Source: Candidatus Scalindua japonica (GTDB lineage Bacteria; Planctomycetota; Brocadiia; Brocadiales; Scalinduaceae). Taken from it: DNA of 64,000 nucleotides. Positions 35,078-43,663 of this stretch are shown here, in pieces. The notes under the pieces are model-generated. The model saw nothing but the letters and a program-made list of their open reading frames with translations, did not search any database and was not told the origin of the DNA. Location: NCBI RefSeq assembly GCF_002443295.1, contig NZ_BAOS01000022.1, forward strand, positions 155,110-219,109, read 5' to 3'. Numbering within the stretch: the first letter of the stretch is position 1; each line of letters starts with the position of its first letter. The translations under genes were made by a program, and so were the position numbers.

Positions 35078-35569
35078 ATGAAAAAAGAATTCGGAGAAGA
35101 ATATGCATCGATTACAGATGTTGGTTTTACCGCAAAGTACCGGGCAACCTGTTTCTGTAATGCGATAGAATATGAAGTAGCGTCTGACCCTGTTGATGCA
35201 AAAATATGTCACTGCCTTGGATGCCAGAAATTACATGGCGCACCTATGCAGTGGGCAGCGATATTTCATAAACATGACGTCAGAATAACAAAAGGTATAG
35301 AGCACCTGCGCTTTTATAACAGTGAGTTGGGCAAATATGAGAGGATCCTTCCCTGTAAGGTTAGCTGTGCCTGTTGTGGGACGCTCATCGCCGATGAAGG
35401 ACGTAATATGTGGCTTGCGTTTCCCTCCCTCTTTGATTTTGGAGGTACGTCTAAAGTTCCGGAGAAATTCAAACCAACGTGTCATATTTTCTATGGCATG
35501 CGTATTATCGACATTGATGATGATCTACCTAAGTGGTTGGGTCACAAGAACAAGTCAAGGAAATTGTAA
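35078..35569 (+). CDS. GFA-family zinc protein (glutathione-dependent formaldehyde-activating-like)
   Basis: 163 residues from ATG 35078; an earlier in-frame ATG at 35018 overlaps the preceding remnant. Zinc ligands of the GFA fold are visible: ATCFCNAIEYEV, KICHCLGCQKLHGAPMQWAA and the later CKVSCACCGTLIADEG. GFA-fold enzymes include a proposed formaldehyde-glutathione enzyme and C-S lyases. The true substrate here is unknown. Predicted cytoplasmic. Confidence 0.8.
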   Translation: MKKEFGEEYASITDVGFTAKYRATCFCNAIEYEVASDPVDAKICHCLGCQKLHGAPMQWAAIFHKHDVRITKGIEHLRFYNSELGKYERILPCKVSCACCGTLIADEGRNMWLAFPSLFDFGGTSKVPEKFKPTCHIFYGMRIIDIDDDLPKWLGHKNKSRKL

Positions 35570-35778
35570 TTAACCATGTTGACGGCTAAGTCTGCCGGAT
35601 TTATCCTTCTGCCAGATACTGTTAGCCACTGTTTTTTCTCTTGTTATCAGTTATCAACCTTTCTGACATGTCTCTTTAATTTACCAAATTATAATATCAT
35701 AATTACTTACTCCATGATATGATGAAAAACTTTGATTGTAAAATTTATATTTAAAATTACTGACTTTAGGAGTTTATT

Positions 35779-36495
35779 ATGAAACTGAAAATTATGTTAT
35801 TTTCTGCTTTAATGCTGTTTATTATTTCAGGTATTACTACTGCGCAAGAGGATGCCAGGTCTGCAAGTACTGCAGCCAGGTGGTCGGAATCTCAAAAAAT
35901 GAGCTATATTCTCGGTACTCAAGTTGGTAATTTCAGTAAGCAGAGTGAATTGGAAGTTAGTCTGGAAATACTTACCAAAGGATTAAATGATGTAGTGAAG
36001 GGGAGCAAACTTGAGATGACACAGGACGAGATTAATGCTGCCATGGGCTCTTTTCAACAGAAGGCCCAAGAGAAATTACAAGCGGCAAGGATGGCTGAAG
36101 GTACTGAAAACATCAGAAAGGGCCTGGCTTTTCTTGGTGCCAATAAAAAGAAGGCTGGTGTTAAGGAGACAGCTTCCGGTTTACAGTACAAAGTTATAAC
36201 CATGGGAGAAGGTGCTAAGCCTAAGGCTACTGATAAGGTTAAAGTGCATTATAGTGGTACTTTGATTGACGGTAAAGAGTTTGACAGTTCATACAAACGT
36301 AATCAACCGGCGGAGTTTGGATTAAATCAAGTCATTAAAGGGTGGACTGAAGGCGTACAACTTATGAATGTTGGTAGTAAATATGAATTTTATATTCCTT
36401 CCAGGCTGGCTTATGGTCTAAATGGGCCAGCAAGCATAGGGCCTAACCAGACATTGATCTTTACGGTGGAGTTGCTTGATATTGCTACTCCATAA
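35779..36495 (+). CDS. Exported FKBP-type peptidyl-prolyl isomerase (Mip/FkpA-like)
   Basis: 238 residues. Signal peptide KIMLFSALMLFIISGITTAQ. A helical FKBP_N dimerisation domain (about 35-115: SYILGTQVGNFSKQSELEVS ... EINAAMGSFQQKAQEKL). A C-terminal FKBP domain (about 130-238: KVHYSGTLIDGKEFDSSYKR, VIKGWTEGVQLMNVGSKYEF, IPSRLAYG). It speeds proline isomerisation in exported proteins. AGGAG lies 8 bases before the ATG. A hairpin spans its stop codon. Confidence 0.93.
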   Translation: MKLKIMLFSALMLFIISGITTAQEDARSASTAARWSESQKMSYILGTQVGNFSKQSELEVSLEILTKGLNDVVKGSKLEMTQDEINAAMGSFQQKAQEKLQAARMAEGTENIRKGLAFLGANKKKAGVKETASGLQYKVITMGEGAKPKATDKVKVHYSGTLIDGKEFDSSYKRNQPAEFGLNQVIKGWTEGVQLMNVGSKYEFYIPSRLAYGLNGPASIGPNQTLIFTVELLDIATP

Positions 36496-36518
36496 AACCA
36501 CCGGGCAGTAGCAATATC
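36478..36518 (+). terminator. Hairpin over the FKBP gene stop
   Basis: GATATTGCTACT (36478-36489) and AGTAGCAATATC (36507-36518) make a perfect 12-bp stem with a 17-base loop. The stop codon TAA (36493-36495) lies in the loop. There is no T-run, so termination may be weak or the hairpin may protect the mRNA end. Confidence 0.5.
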
Positions 36519-36633
36519 TGAAGTGCTGATAATAGTAGATTAATTGCTTTGCGTTTCAAGTCGATTTATGCTTTATGCCGGTTTAGTAAAAAGGGTAATC
36601 TATTATCTGAATTGCCTGTTAATTAAGCAATAT

Positions 36634-36689
36634 TGTCATTCCCGTGCCCTCCCGGATGAATCAGTCAGGACGGGGAAACGGGAATGACA
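36634..36689. repeat. Inverted repeat TGTCATTCCCG/CGGGAATGACA
   Basis: Perfect 11-bp arms separated by 34 bases, containing CCGGATGAATCAGTCAGGAC. This is the common CATTCCCG-type intergenic inverted repeat seen in many genomes. A related GATCAAGCCGGGAATAACAATG stretch is at about 32511. Confidence 0.55.
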
Positions 36690-36792
36690 TATTTCTCACT
36701 CAGATAGGCAAATCTGAAACTTATAGTAGAAAAATATTTTTTCAGGCCTTATGATCTCCTTACGACAAAAAAACGATATAATTCAGCTATGT

Positions 36793-37026
36793 CTAAAAAT
36801 CAAGTTTATGATCAGGATGTTCACCGTCAATTATCTGTTTACCTAAATTTATTGAATGATCATCGGCTTCTTCTTTGGTATCAAAAGCGTCTTTGCAATA
36901 AAACGCTTTTGTTTTATAGCCATCGGAGCTTAGCTTGTTAATATGAATGGCAGTCATCCATTCATCTTTTCCATATGATTTTGCAGAGTGAGTGTCTAAA
37001 TCGTAATCTTTATATTGTTTATTCAT
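36793..37026 (-). CDS. Conserved-looking small protein
   Basis: 77 residues: KDYDLDTHSAKSYGKDEWMT, AIHINKLSSDGYKTKAFYCK, DAFDTKEEADDHSINLGKQI, IDGEHPDHKLDF. The pattern (W-x-x-x-I-x-I ... F-x-x-K-E-E-A-x-x-H-S-x-x-x-G-K-x-I-I-D-G) resembles a small family of bacterial stand-alone domains that I recall only as uncharacterised. Soluble, no cysteine motif. AAGGATAAC precedes the start. No operon partner. Confidence 0.65.
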   Translation of the reverse strand: MNKQYKDYDLDTHSAKSYGKDEWMTAIHINKLSSDGYKTKAFYCKDAFDTKEEADDHSINLGKQIIDGEHPDHKLDF

Positions 37027-37203
37027 GGTTATCCTTTAAATAGAGTTAATAAGACGGTAATAACTCGTTCATCCTACCCTATATTGTCTTCTTGTCAATT
37101 GAAAGTTTTCATATCTTAACTGTTAAAGAATGCTATTGTTTCTGCTATACTGTATTTTCACATTATTATTTTTGGCATGAAATAAGGAAAAGGAAATCAG
37201 GCT

Positions 37204-38292
37204 ATGGGTTTAAACTGTGGTATTGTCGGATTGCCTAACGTAGGCAAATCTACAATTTTTAATGCATTAACGTCGTCCGGTGCGGCCTCCGAAAATTATC
37301 CTTTCTGTACCATCGACCCCAATGTAGGGGTTGTGGCAGTCCCGGATGAAAGATTGAATCAAATAACGGAATTTATTCCTCCCGAAAAAACCATTCCCGC
37401 AATGGTTGAGTTTGTAGATATTGCCGGTCTGGTAAAAGGAGCCAGCAAAGGCGAGGGACTGGGAAATAAGTTTTTAGGGCATATAAAGAGCGTAAACGCT
37501 ATTTTACACGTTGTTCGCTGTTTTGAAAAAGAGGATACCGTACATGTGGAAGGTACTGTTGACCCAATCAGGGATATTGAAATTATCCATACTGAGTTGC
37601 TCCTTGCAGATATAGAGACAGTAGAAAAACGTATATTGAAAAACGAGAAACTCTGCAAGGCAGGAGACAAGAAGTTATTGGAAGATACTGCAGTTCTTAA
37701 AGAAGTGCTGGAAGGTTTAAATAACGGTACTCCGCTACGACTCTTATCTCTTTCGGATGAGAAACGATTATGCACGGAAGATTTACATTTAATTACCGCA
37801 AAACCGGTATTATATGTCATAAATGTCTTCGATTTCGAGAAAGATAAAGGATATATTGATACCATTACGGCTTACGCAGAAAAGGAAGGTTCAAAATGTG
37901 TTGTCCTGTCCGGAGATGTCGAAGCAGAAATAGCCAGAATGGATCCTGAAGAACAGGCAGAATATTATGAGGATATGGGAATAAAGGAGTCCGGGCTCAA
38001 GAGGTTGATACGTGAGGCGTATACATTATTGGGACTTGGCACCTATTTTACCGCGGGGCCGAAGGAAGTACGTGCCTGGACAATAAGTAATGGAACAAAA
38101 GCACCACAGGCGGCAGGAGTAATTCACTCGGATTTCGAACGAGGCTTCATTCGTGCGGAGGTCTTTGGATACGATGATCTTGCAATGCACAAATCTGAAC
38201 TAAAGGTGAAGGAAAAGGGGCTCTTAAGAATTGAAGGAAAAGATTACGTGGTAAAAGATGGTGACATTATGCATTTTCGATTTAATGTATAA
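37204..38292 (+). CDS. ychF: Ribosome-associated ATPase YchF
   Basis: 362 residues, full length. OBG-family G domain with G1 GLPNVGKSTIFNALT near 8, G3 DIAGLVKGASKGEGLGNKFL, and NVFDFEKD in place of the usual NKxD, a change that gives ATP preference. A central coiled coil (residues about 130-200) and the C-terminal TGS domain (TYFTAGPKEVRAWTISNGTK, VIHSDFERGFIRAEV). It influences translation and oxidative-stress response. Confidence 0.97.
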   Translation: MGLNCGIVGLPNVGKSTIFNALTSSGAASENYPFCTIDPNVGVVAVPDERLNQITEFIPPEKTIPAMVEFVDIAGLVKGASKGEGLGNKFLGHIKSVNAILHVVRCFEKEDTVHVEGTVDPIRDIEIIHTELLLADIETVEKRILKNEKLCKAGDKKLLEDTAVLKEVLEGLNNGTPLRLLSLSDEKRLCTEDLHLITAKPVLYVINVFDFEKDKGYIDTITAYAEKEGSKCVVLSGDVEAEIARMDPEEQAEYYEDMGIKESGLKRLIREAYTLLGLGTYFTAGPKEVRAWTISNGTKAPQAAGVIHSDFERGFIRAEVFGYDDLAMHKSELKVKEKGLLRIEGKDYVVKDGDIMHFRFNV

Positions 38293-38366
38293 CGATACAT
38301 CAGGTGTCATCTATTTAGATTATGAGCTTAATCTGAAAATCTGAAAATTATTAGGGAGGAGCGAAA

Positions 38367-39380
38367 ATGTGGCTTGGTAAAAAAAAAGTGTTCAAGGGAA
38401 CTAAAGAAACTGGCAGGAAAGAGTTCTCAGGAGAAGCTAAAGAATTTGATGTACAAATACGCAAAGATGATAAGGGGCATGGACAGGGAGTATATACCTG
38501 GCCTAACGGCGATATATATGTGGGCGAATGGAAAGAAGGTAAAAAGAATGGGCAGGGGATATATACCTGGGCAGATGGCGCTAAATACATCGGTGAATGG
38601 AGAGATAACATGCAGAATGGCCGCGGTACATACACCTGGCCTAACGGAATCAAATACATGGGAGAATGGAAAAATAGTAAAAAGCATGGGCAGGGTTCAT
38701 GTAACTGGCCTAACGGTGATATATTTATGGGTGAGTATAAAGAGGGAAAGAGACAGGGGCAGGGAATGTATACCTGGCCAGATGGAGTGGTATACATAGG
38801 TACATGGAAAGATGATCATCGGAATGGACAAGGCACAGAAACGTATGCCAATGGTGATAAATATATGGGAGAATGGGCAGACGGCAAGCGTAATGGACAG
38901 GGGACAGACTCATATGTAAACGGTGATATATATGTGGGTGAATGGAAGGAAGGTAAAAAACATGGACAAGGGACATATACCTGGGCAAATGGCGATACCT
39001 ATGTGGGTAAGTGGAGAGATGATCATCGGAATGGACAAGGTACAGAAACGTATGCAACAGGTGATACCTATGTGGGTGAATGGAAAAATGGCAAGAGGGA
39101 CGGTCAGGGTACAGAAACGTATTCAAATGGTGATAAATACGTGGGTGAATGGAAAAATGATGAAATACATGGGCAGGGAACGGGTTATTTCGCTAATAAT
39201 GATTCTTATACAGGTGAATGGAAAAAGGACAGGAGGAATGGTCATGGGACATATACCTGGGCAAATGGTGATACATATGTGGGTGAGTGGGAAGATGATA
39301 AGCGGAGTGGACGTGGAACATGGATTGTAGCAGACGGTACTAAACAAGAGGGAGAATGGAAAAATGATGAGTTGCTATGA
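38367..39380 (+). CDS. MORN-repeat protein
   Basis: 337 residues made almost wholly of MORN units of 23 residues (pattern G-x-G-T-Y-x-W-x-N-G-D-x-Y-x-G-E-W-K-x-x-x-x-x). I count thirteen, from about residue 32 to the C-terminus. No signal peptide; the first 30 residues are lysine-rich. MORN repeats form an extended beta-sheet that binds lipids or proteins; the partner is unknown. AGGGAGGAG precedes the ATG. The DNA repeats are well diverged, so the array is old rather than newly amplified. Confidence 0.93.
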   Translation: MWLGKKKVFKGTKETGRKEFSGEAKEFDVQIRKDDKGHGQGVYTWPNGDIYVGEWKEGKKNGQGIYTWADGAKYIGEWRDNMQNGRGTYTWPNGIKYMGEWKNSKKHGQGSCNWPNGDIFMGEYKEGKRQGQGMYTWPDGVVYIGTWKDDHRNGQGTETYANGDKYMGEWADGKRNGQGTDSYVNGDIYVGEWKEGKKHGQGTYTWANGDTYVGKWRDDHRNGQGTETYATGDTYVGEWKNGKRDGQGTETYSNGDKYVGEWKNDEIHGQGTGYFANNDSYTGEWKKDRRNGHGTYTWANGDTYVGEWEDDKRSGRGTWIVADGTKQEGEWKNDELL

Positions 39381-39434
39381 AAACAAAGAAACGAGTAAAC
39401 TTAATACATATACTAAGATGGGGACCAGCACTTT

Positions 39435-40637
39435 ATGAAATTAAACTCAACTAAACCAGGATTGAAAACACTTTGTCCTTCGCGTCTTCTTTGCCAACGT
39501 ATCAAGGACGGTTTACCCCGTCTTATTATTGATCGCTTACCGGGAAGTGAGGGATTTACAGAAACAGGTTGGTGTAAGCTTCGGGACAGCCAGGGTGCAT
39601 TTCTAAGTTGGGGTGTTGTTGACCCAGCTAACAATACCATACATCTGATCTCAAGTAGTGAAAATGACCCCAGCGTGGACCTTGTTTCACGGTTTGAGAA
39701 TGCTTTAAATAAACGCTCTGCTATGGAAGCGCTAAATGGGGAAGTAGTCCGTCTCGTTAATGGACCCGGCGACAATCTTTCCGGATTCACTCTCGATTCT
39801 TATGGAGACACGCTGTTGCTATCATTGGAAAGTTGGGCGTTGTCAGACCTGGTTGATTATCATTTTCACAAAGTTATGGCTACTTTGAAACCTGAGCACA
39901 TTATCCTCAAGGTCCGCGAGAAAGGACGCAAGCCCAAAGGTAGAATTCCGGAACGCGCTTTGCTCGGGTTGCCTGTAAAAGGAAAAATCAGCGTTAAGGA
40001 AAGTGGAATCAACTATCTTGTGCGGCCGATGGGCAGCCTGGATACTGGACTGTTTTTTGATTTAAGGGGTGCAAGGCGAGAGTTTGCTCTGAACGCAAAG
40101 GACAAGAGTGTATTAAATCTTTTTTCTTACACCTCAGCTTTCAGCCTGGCATCTGCCCTGGGAGGGGCGCGTCAGGTGGTTTCGGTCGATACATCACCGG
40201 AATGCCATAATTGGGCCAGGGAGAATTTCAAACTTAACAACCTCGATCCCGAGGAAGAAAGATTTCGTTTCATCAAGGATAATGTATTTCACTACATTGA
40301 AAAACTGGTTAAGCGTTCAGAATTTTTTGATCGTATCGTTCTTGATCCGCCCGTACGTTCCATCGTCGGCACTGGGCGATTTTTCCTCAAAAGCGATCTT
40401 TATAAATTGGTAGCGTCATGTCTGACAATTTTGTCTCCAAAGGGACGTCTCCTCGTTACCGACAACACCATGCAGGGCACTGAAAACAGACTCGCTCAAC
40501 AGGTTAACAAAGGCTCAGAAAGAGCGGGTATCTCGTGCTCAATTATCAAGATATTTGAACCGGAACCGGATTTTCCTGTACACCCTCTATGGCCAAAAGG
40601 CCAAGGTGTGGTTTCCATGGAAGTCGAGAGGTCCTGA
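39435..40637 (+). CDS. Class I SAM-dependent 23S rRNA methyltransferase (RlmI/RlmL-like)
   Basis: 400 residues. An N-terminal PUA-like part (PRLIIDRLPGSEGFTETG) and a central domain (YGDTLLLSLESWAL) precede a Rossmann methyltransferase with VLNLFSYTSAFSLASALGGA as SAM motif I, VVSVDTSPECHNWARENFKL as motif II and IVLDPPVRS as the catalytic motif IV. The family methylates C5 of a cytosine or N2 of a guanine in 23S rRNA; the exact base is not clear. It follows the MORN gene by about 55 bases. Confidence 0.87.
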   Translation: MKLNSTKPGLKTLCPSRLLCQRIKDGLPRLIIDRLPGSEGFTETGWCKLRDSQGAFLSWGVVDPANNTIHLISSSENDPSVDLVSRFENALNKRSAMEALNGEVVRLVNGPGDNLSGFTLDSYGDTLLLSLESWALSDLVDYHFHKVMATLKPEHIILKVREKGRKPKGRIPERALLGLPVKGKISVKESGINYLVRPMGSLDTGLFFDLRGARREFALNAKDKSVLNLFSYTSAFSLASALGGARQVVSVDTSPECHNWARENFKLNNLDPEEERFRFIKDNVFHYIEKLVKRSEFFDRIVLDPPVRSIVGTGRFFLKSDLYKLVASCLTILSPKGRLLVTDNTMQGTENRLAQQVNKGSERAGISCSIIKIFEPEPDFPVHPLWPKGQGVVSMEVERS

Positions 40638-40819
40638 TACTCAAGATTTGAAACTTGAAAGCTGGAAGCATCCGAAGGTTCTCTGTTATAAATCAATCCT
40701 TGATTTAACCGGATACAATGTGGCACAATCTTAGAACGTTACTTTTTTTGTTTGAATTCGTGGGTTGCCATATCTGATCCTACGGATAAACATAATAACG
40801 ATAATAATTAAACGAAAAA

Positions 40820-41044
40820 ATGGCTTTTGGTAAATGTGATAACTGTGAACAATCGGGAAAAACAAAGCAATCCGGGAAAGGATATATCCTCCCTTTGTTT
40901 TTTCTTCTTGCAGGGCTTTTGGCGCTTGCTTATGAGTACGATCTTGCCAGTACGAATTTGCTTATAACTATTCTGGGTGGTTTCTCAACAGCTGTCGGTT
41001 TTGTCTGGCTATGCATAAAAGGAGTTCGTTATATTTCAGACTGA
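40820..41044 (+). CDS. Small membrane protein with N-terminal CxxC
   Basis: 74 residues. The N-terminus GKCDNCEQSGKTKQSGKG has one C-x-x-C pair; two transmembrane segments follow (ILPLFFLLAGLLALAYEY, LLITILGGFSTAVGFVWLCI). No family recognised. A second, even smaller membrane protein starts 16 bases downstream, so the two probably form a unit. Confidence 0.55.
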   Translation: MAFGKCDNCEQSGKTKQSGKGYILPLFFLLAGLLALAYEYDLASTNLLITILGGFSTAVGFVWLCIKGVRYISD

Positions 41045-41060
41045 AAAAGAGGATCCAGTT

Positions 41061-41174
41061 ATGGAAGATCAGAAGAACGAGAAAGATGGTAGAATGCATC
41101 TATGGGCATGGTTTTTAGGGCTGGGTATAGTTGTTCTCATTGCAATAAAGATTTATCTTTTTTTCATAATTTAA
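41061..41174 (+). CDS. 37-residue single-span membrane protein
   Basis: ATG at 41061 with GAGG about 9 bases upstream. The product is charged at the N-terminus (EDQKNEKDGRMH) and has one strong transmembrane helix (LWAWFLGLGIVVLIAIKIYL) ending in FFII. It follows the 74-residue membrane protein closely on the same strand. No family recognised; small size makes it easy to miss. Confidence 0.5.
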   Translation: MEDQKNEKDGRMHLWAWFLGLGIVVLIAIKIYLFFII

Positions 41175-41176
41175 TT

Positions 41177-41300
41177 ATGAGAAAGGTTGTTTTATTTATT
41201 AACTACAAGGACGGAGTTGGAAAGACAACGACTACTTACCATGTCGGTTGGTGCTCTTTTTCTCTATCATGACAAGAAGGTTTCACTTTCATTTTACACC
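41177..41300 (+). pseudogene. ParA-family ATPase, N-terminal remnant
   Basis: RKVVLFINYKDGVGKTTTTY then HVG is the deviant Walker A start of ParA/MinD ATPases (K-G-G-V-G-K-T-T-T). The frame shifts at about 41245 (ALFLYHDKKVSLSF in the next frame) and nothing of the remaining domain follows. A broken partition or plasmid-type gene. Confidence 0.65.
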
Positions 41301-41427
41301 TCTTTCGTCTTTCCTTTGTGGTTTCGTGTGATATAATCAAAATAAAGAGCGAGTAGGTAGATATCTGACGGTGAATGTAACATTAGTCTGGAATTTAACT
41401 CTAAATTTTTATGGGAGGGATGGGAAA

Positions 41428-41625
41428 ATGAAAGATACAGATATGGAAAAACTTGAATATCTACTAGATGAATACTATCTGCCTGAATTGGTTGCCAGCT
41501 TGAGCAGGATCTGTCAATTAAAGGCAGACGATATAAGAGGGAATGACAAAGAGGTTGCCAGAAAATTTGAAACCTATAACAACATCTTGAATGAGGCACA
41601 TGCTAAGATAGTCGATGTTTCTTAA
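41428..41625 (+). CDS. Hypothetical protein
   Basis: 65 residues from ATG 41428 (GGGAGGGATGGG upstream). Helical and acidic: EKLEYLLDEYYLPELVASLS, RICQLKADDIRGNDKEVARK. No membrane segment or known motif. An upstream in-frame ATG at 41371 would add an unlikely hydrophobic extension. Confidence 0.5.
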   Translation: MKDTDMEKLEYLLDEYYLPELVASLSRICQLKADDIRGNDKEVARKFETYNNILNEAHAKIVDVS

Positions 41626-41629
41626 TAAG

Positions 41630-41985
41630 GGGTTAGAGTCAGGATGGAGAAATGCTTGCAACCTTAGATGATGTCAGGATTTCGGATGGGTCGGTTTAGT
41701 CAGAATTAGCAACTGAATTGGATGAAGAAAGTTTTGTAGAAGCATTCAGTTGGAAAAGAGAATCAAGTTTATATCAATTCGACAGGATCGGAGACTTAGG
41801 TGATCTTGAATATAACAATCTTACCTTTAAGCAATATCTGATATAATGCCTAACGTGGACAGACAACTCAAATCTGTATGGTGCGGGTTGTTTAATTTAT
41901 TCATACCTGCCTTTTGCCAGGTATATTGGCACTAGAAAAACAGGTAAAGGTGTTAGGTGTTTAAATAGTGTTATTCTCAAGGAGA
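41630..41985. other. Intergenic region with a possible gene scrap
   Basis: A 48-codon plus-strand frame ending near 41846 (SELATELDEESFVEAFSWKR, ESSLYQFDRIGDLGDLEYNN) looks coding but has a stop just upstream and no start. The rest holds nothing recognised. Confidence 0.35.
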
Positions 41986-41989
41986 GACA

Positions 41990-42232
41990 ATGGATTTTAT
42001 ACTGTTTTTAATTATTGGGGCTATAGCCGGATCGCTTGCTGGTCGAGTTATGAAGGGGAGAGGATTTGGTATAATCGGAAACCTTATAGTCGGGGTCATA
42101 GGCGCTTTTATTGGAGGGGTTGTTTTTGGTTTATTGGGTATTGCCACTTACGGATTAATAGGTTCATTAATTTCATCTCTAGTTGGTTCCATAATATTGT
42201 TGTGGGTAATAGGTCTCTCTAAAAAACATTGA
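41990..42232 (+). CDS. GlsB/YeaQ/YmgE-family membrane protein
   Basis: 80 residues, three hydrophobic glycine-rich segments: FILFLIIGAIAGSLAGRVMK, FGIIGNLIVGVIGAFIGGVV and LIGSLISSLVGSIILLWVIG. G-x-I-A-G-x-x-A-G-x-x-M-x-G-x-G-F-G-x-x-G-N is the family signature. Transglycosylase-associated/stress-response integral membrane protein of unknown mechanism. AAGGAGAG is just before the ATG. Confidence 0.92.
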   Translation: MDFILFLIIGAIAGSLAGRVMKGRGFGIIGNLIVGVIGAFIGGVVFGLLGIATYGLIGSLISSLVGSIILLWVIGLSKKH

Positions 42233-42350
42233 AATGATGTTGTTGAAAACATTTGCTACAGTTTTTGACCGTGTATTCGGTTTAAGCAATTGGCTTTTAT
42301 GTAAATGATGAAGTGGCTTTGTAATGATTGTAATGAAATCAATACACTCT

Positions 42351-42845
42351 TTACTCACTTTGTAGCTCTTTTAGTCGTTCCTTAACAATGTCAACATGGC
42401 GCGTTTCTCCGTTTTTACGTTTAACCCGCACCTTCACTTTGCTCCATGCTTCCGCAATCTCACCTTCCGGAGATATGATAAAGGTTGAGCGGATAACCCC
42501 TTCGTATTCTTTACCATAGTTTTTCTTTATACCCCAGGCACCGTATGCTTTATGTACTTTTTTATCCGGATCGCTTAACAACGTAATACCAAGTCCCTGT
42601 TTCTCAATGAAGCGTCTATGCGACTCAGTACTATCAGGACTGATTCCAACTATAACTGCGTTCAGCCCTTTGTAATCTTGAATTGTTTCTGTGAAATCAC
42701 AGGCTTCCTTTGTGCATCCGGATGTATTGTCCTTCGGATAGAAATATAATATTATCCATTTGTCCTTATTGTCTTTTAGTGACACTTCATTGTCACCATG
42801 GTCTTTAAGGCAGAAATCCGGCGCTTTTGTTCCGACTTTAATCAT
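42351..42845 (-). CDS. bcp: Thioredoxin-dependent peroxiredoxin (Bcp/PrxQ)
   Basis: 164 residues. Peroxidatic Cys44 in YPKDNTSGCTKEACDFT with resolving Cys49 five residues on, as in PrxQ alpha-type enzymes. Catalytic Arg in VIRSTFIISPEGEI. Reduces hydrogen and lipid peroxides using thioredoxin. A second peroxiredoxin gene lies about 150 bases upstream on the same strand, separated by a hairpin. Confidence 0.95.
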   Translation of the reverse strand: MIKVGTKAPDFCLKDHGDNEVSLKDNKDKWIILYFYPKDNTSGCTKEACDFTETIQDYKGLNAVIVGISPDSTESHRRFIEKQGLGITLLSDPDKKVHKAYGAWGIKKNYGKEYEGVIRSTFIISPEGEIAEAWSKVKVRVKRKNGETRHVDIVKERLKELQSE

Positions 42846-42938
42846 TATATTACCTCTTGAAGTTTTATATTTAAAAATAACGGTTCATAAGAAGTTAAAA
42901 GCGCTTGCTGAAAATCCAATTCGTGTAGGGCCAAACGC

Positions 42939-42967
42939 CACATTCCCACGTTGGGCGTGGGAATGTG
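42939..42967. terminator. Hairpin between the two peroxiredoxin genes
   Basis: CACATTCCCAC (42939-42949) and GTGGGAATGTG (42957-42967) form a perfect 11-bp stem with a 7-base loop. No strong T-run. It may end the upstream peroxiredoxin transcript or be a CATTCCCAC-type intergenic repeat. Confidence 0.5.
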
Positions 42968-42997
42968 TTATGTTCCGCGTTTTATGATTGCTTCAGC

Positions 42998-43597
42998 TTA
43001 TAGTTCATCAGAATGAGAAGATAGATAATCCGCAACACCATCTGCTGTTGGTGTCATGCCGTCCTCTCCCTTCTGCCAGCCGGCAGGACATACGTCGCCG
43101 TGCTTCTCATGGAACTGCAAGGCGTCAACTACACGAAGCATCTCATCTACATTACGTCCGAGAGGAAGGTCGTTGACTGTCTGGTGTCTGACATTACCAT
43201 CCTTGTCGATTAAAAATGATGCGCGCAAGGCAATACTTGCAGGATGTTCAACCCCATATGCACGGGTAATTTCATGATTAACATCTGCTACTATCGGGAA
43301 TTGCACCTCTCCAATACCACCTTTATTAACAGGTGTATTTCTCCAGGCATGATGGCTGAATTGTGAATCTATGGAGACAGCAACAACTTCCACATTTCGT
43401 TTCTTAAATTCAGCTAATCGTTTATCATGCGCAATTATTTCTGTTGGGCACACAAATGTGAAGTCCAGTGGGTAGAAAAATAATACTACATACTTTCCTC
43501 TCAAATCGGATAACTTAAAATCTTCCTTAATGCTACCGTCAGCTAAAACGGCAGCAGCCGTAAAATCGGGTGCTTCTTTAGTTACTAATACGCTCAT
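42998..43597 (-). CDS. Typical 2-Cys peroxiredoxin (AhpC/Prx1 type)
   Basis: 199 residues from ATG 43597, picked because AAAGGAGC lies just upstream; a longer frame from 43648 has no ribosome site. Peroxidatic Cys50 in FYPLDFTFVCPTEI and resolving Cys in HGDVCPAGW near the C-terminus. SIDSQFSHHAWRNTP and RASFLIDKDGNVRH fit the Prx1 group. It detoxifies peroxides with a thioredoxin-like reductant; no AhpF lies nearby. Confidence 0.95.
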   Translation of the reverse strand: MSVLVTKEAPDFTAAAVLADGSIKEDFKLSDLRGKYVVLFFYPLDFTFVCPTEIIAHDKRLAEFKKRNVEVVAVSIDSQFSHHAWRNTPVNKGGIGEVQFPIVADVNHEITRAYGVEHPASIALRASFLIDKDGNVRHQTVNDLPLGRNVDEMLRVVDALQFHEKHGDVCPAGWQKGEDGMTPTADGVADYLSSHSDEL

Positions 43598-43663
43598 AAT
43601 AATGCTCCTTTCGTAAAATAATATTAAAAATATTATACTTTTTTGCATGAAAAAAATAATTTA

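Noticed and set aside
38480..39340. Possible CRISPR array from regularly spaced similar DNA
   Set aside because: The periodicity comes from protein-coding MORN repeats of 69 bases without unique spacers or exact direct repeats.
38351..39347. Multiple alternative frames across the MORN gene, resembling repeat proteins
   Set aside because: They are shadows of the periodic MORN coding sequence; only the 38367 frame gives the known motif.
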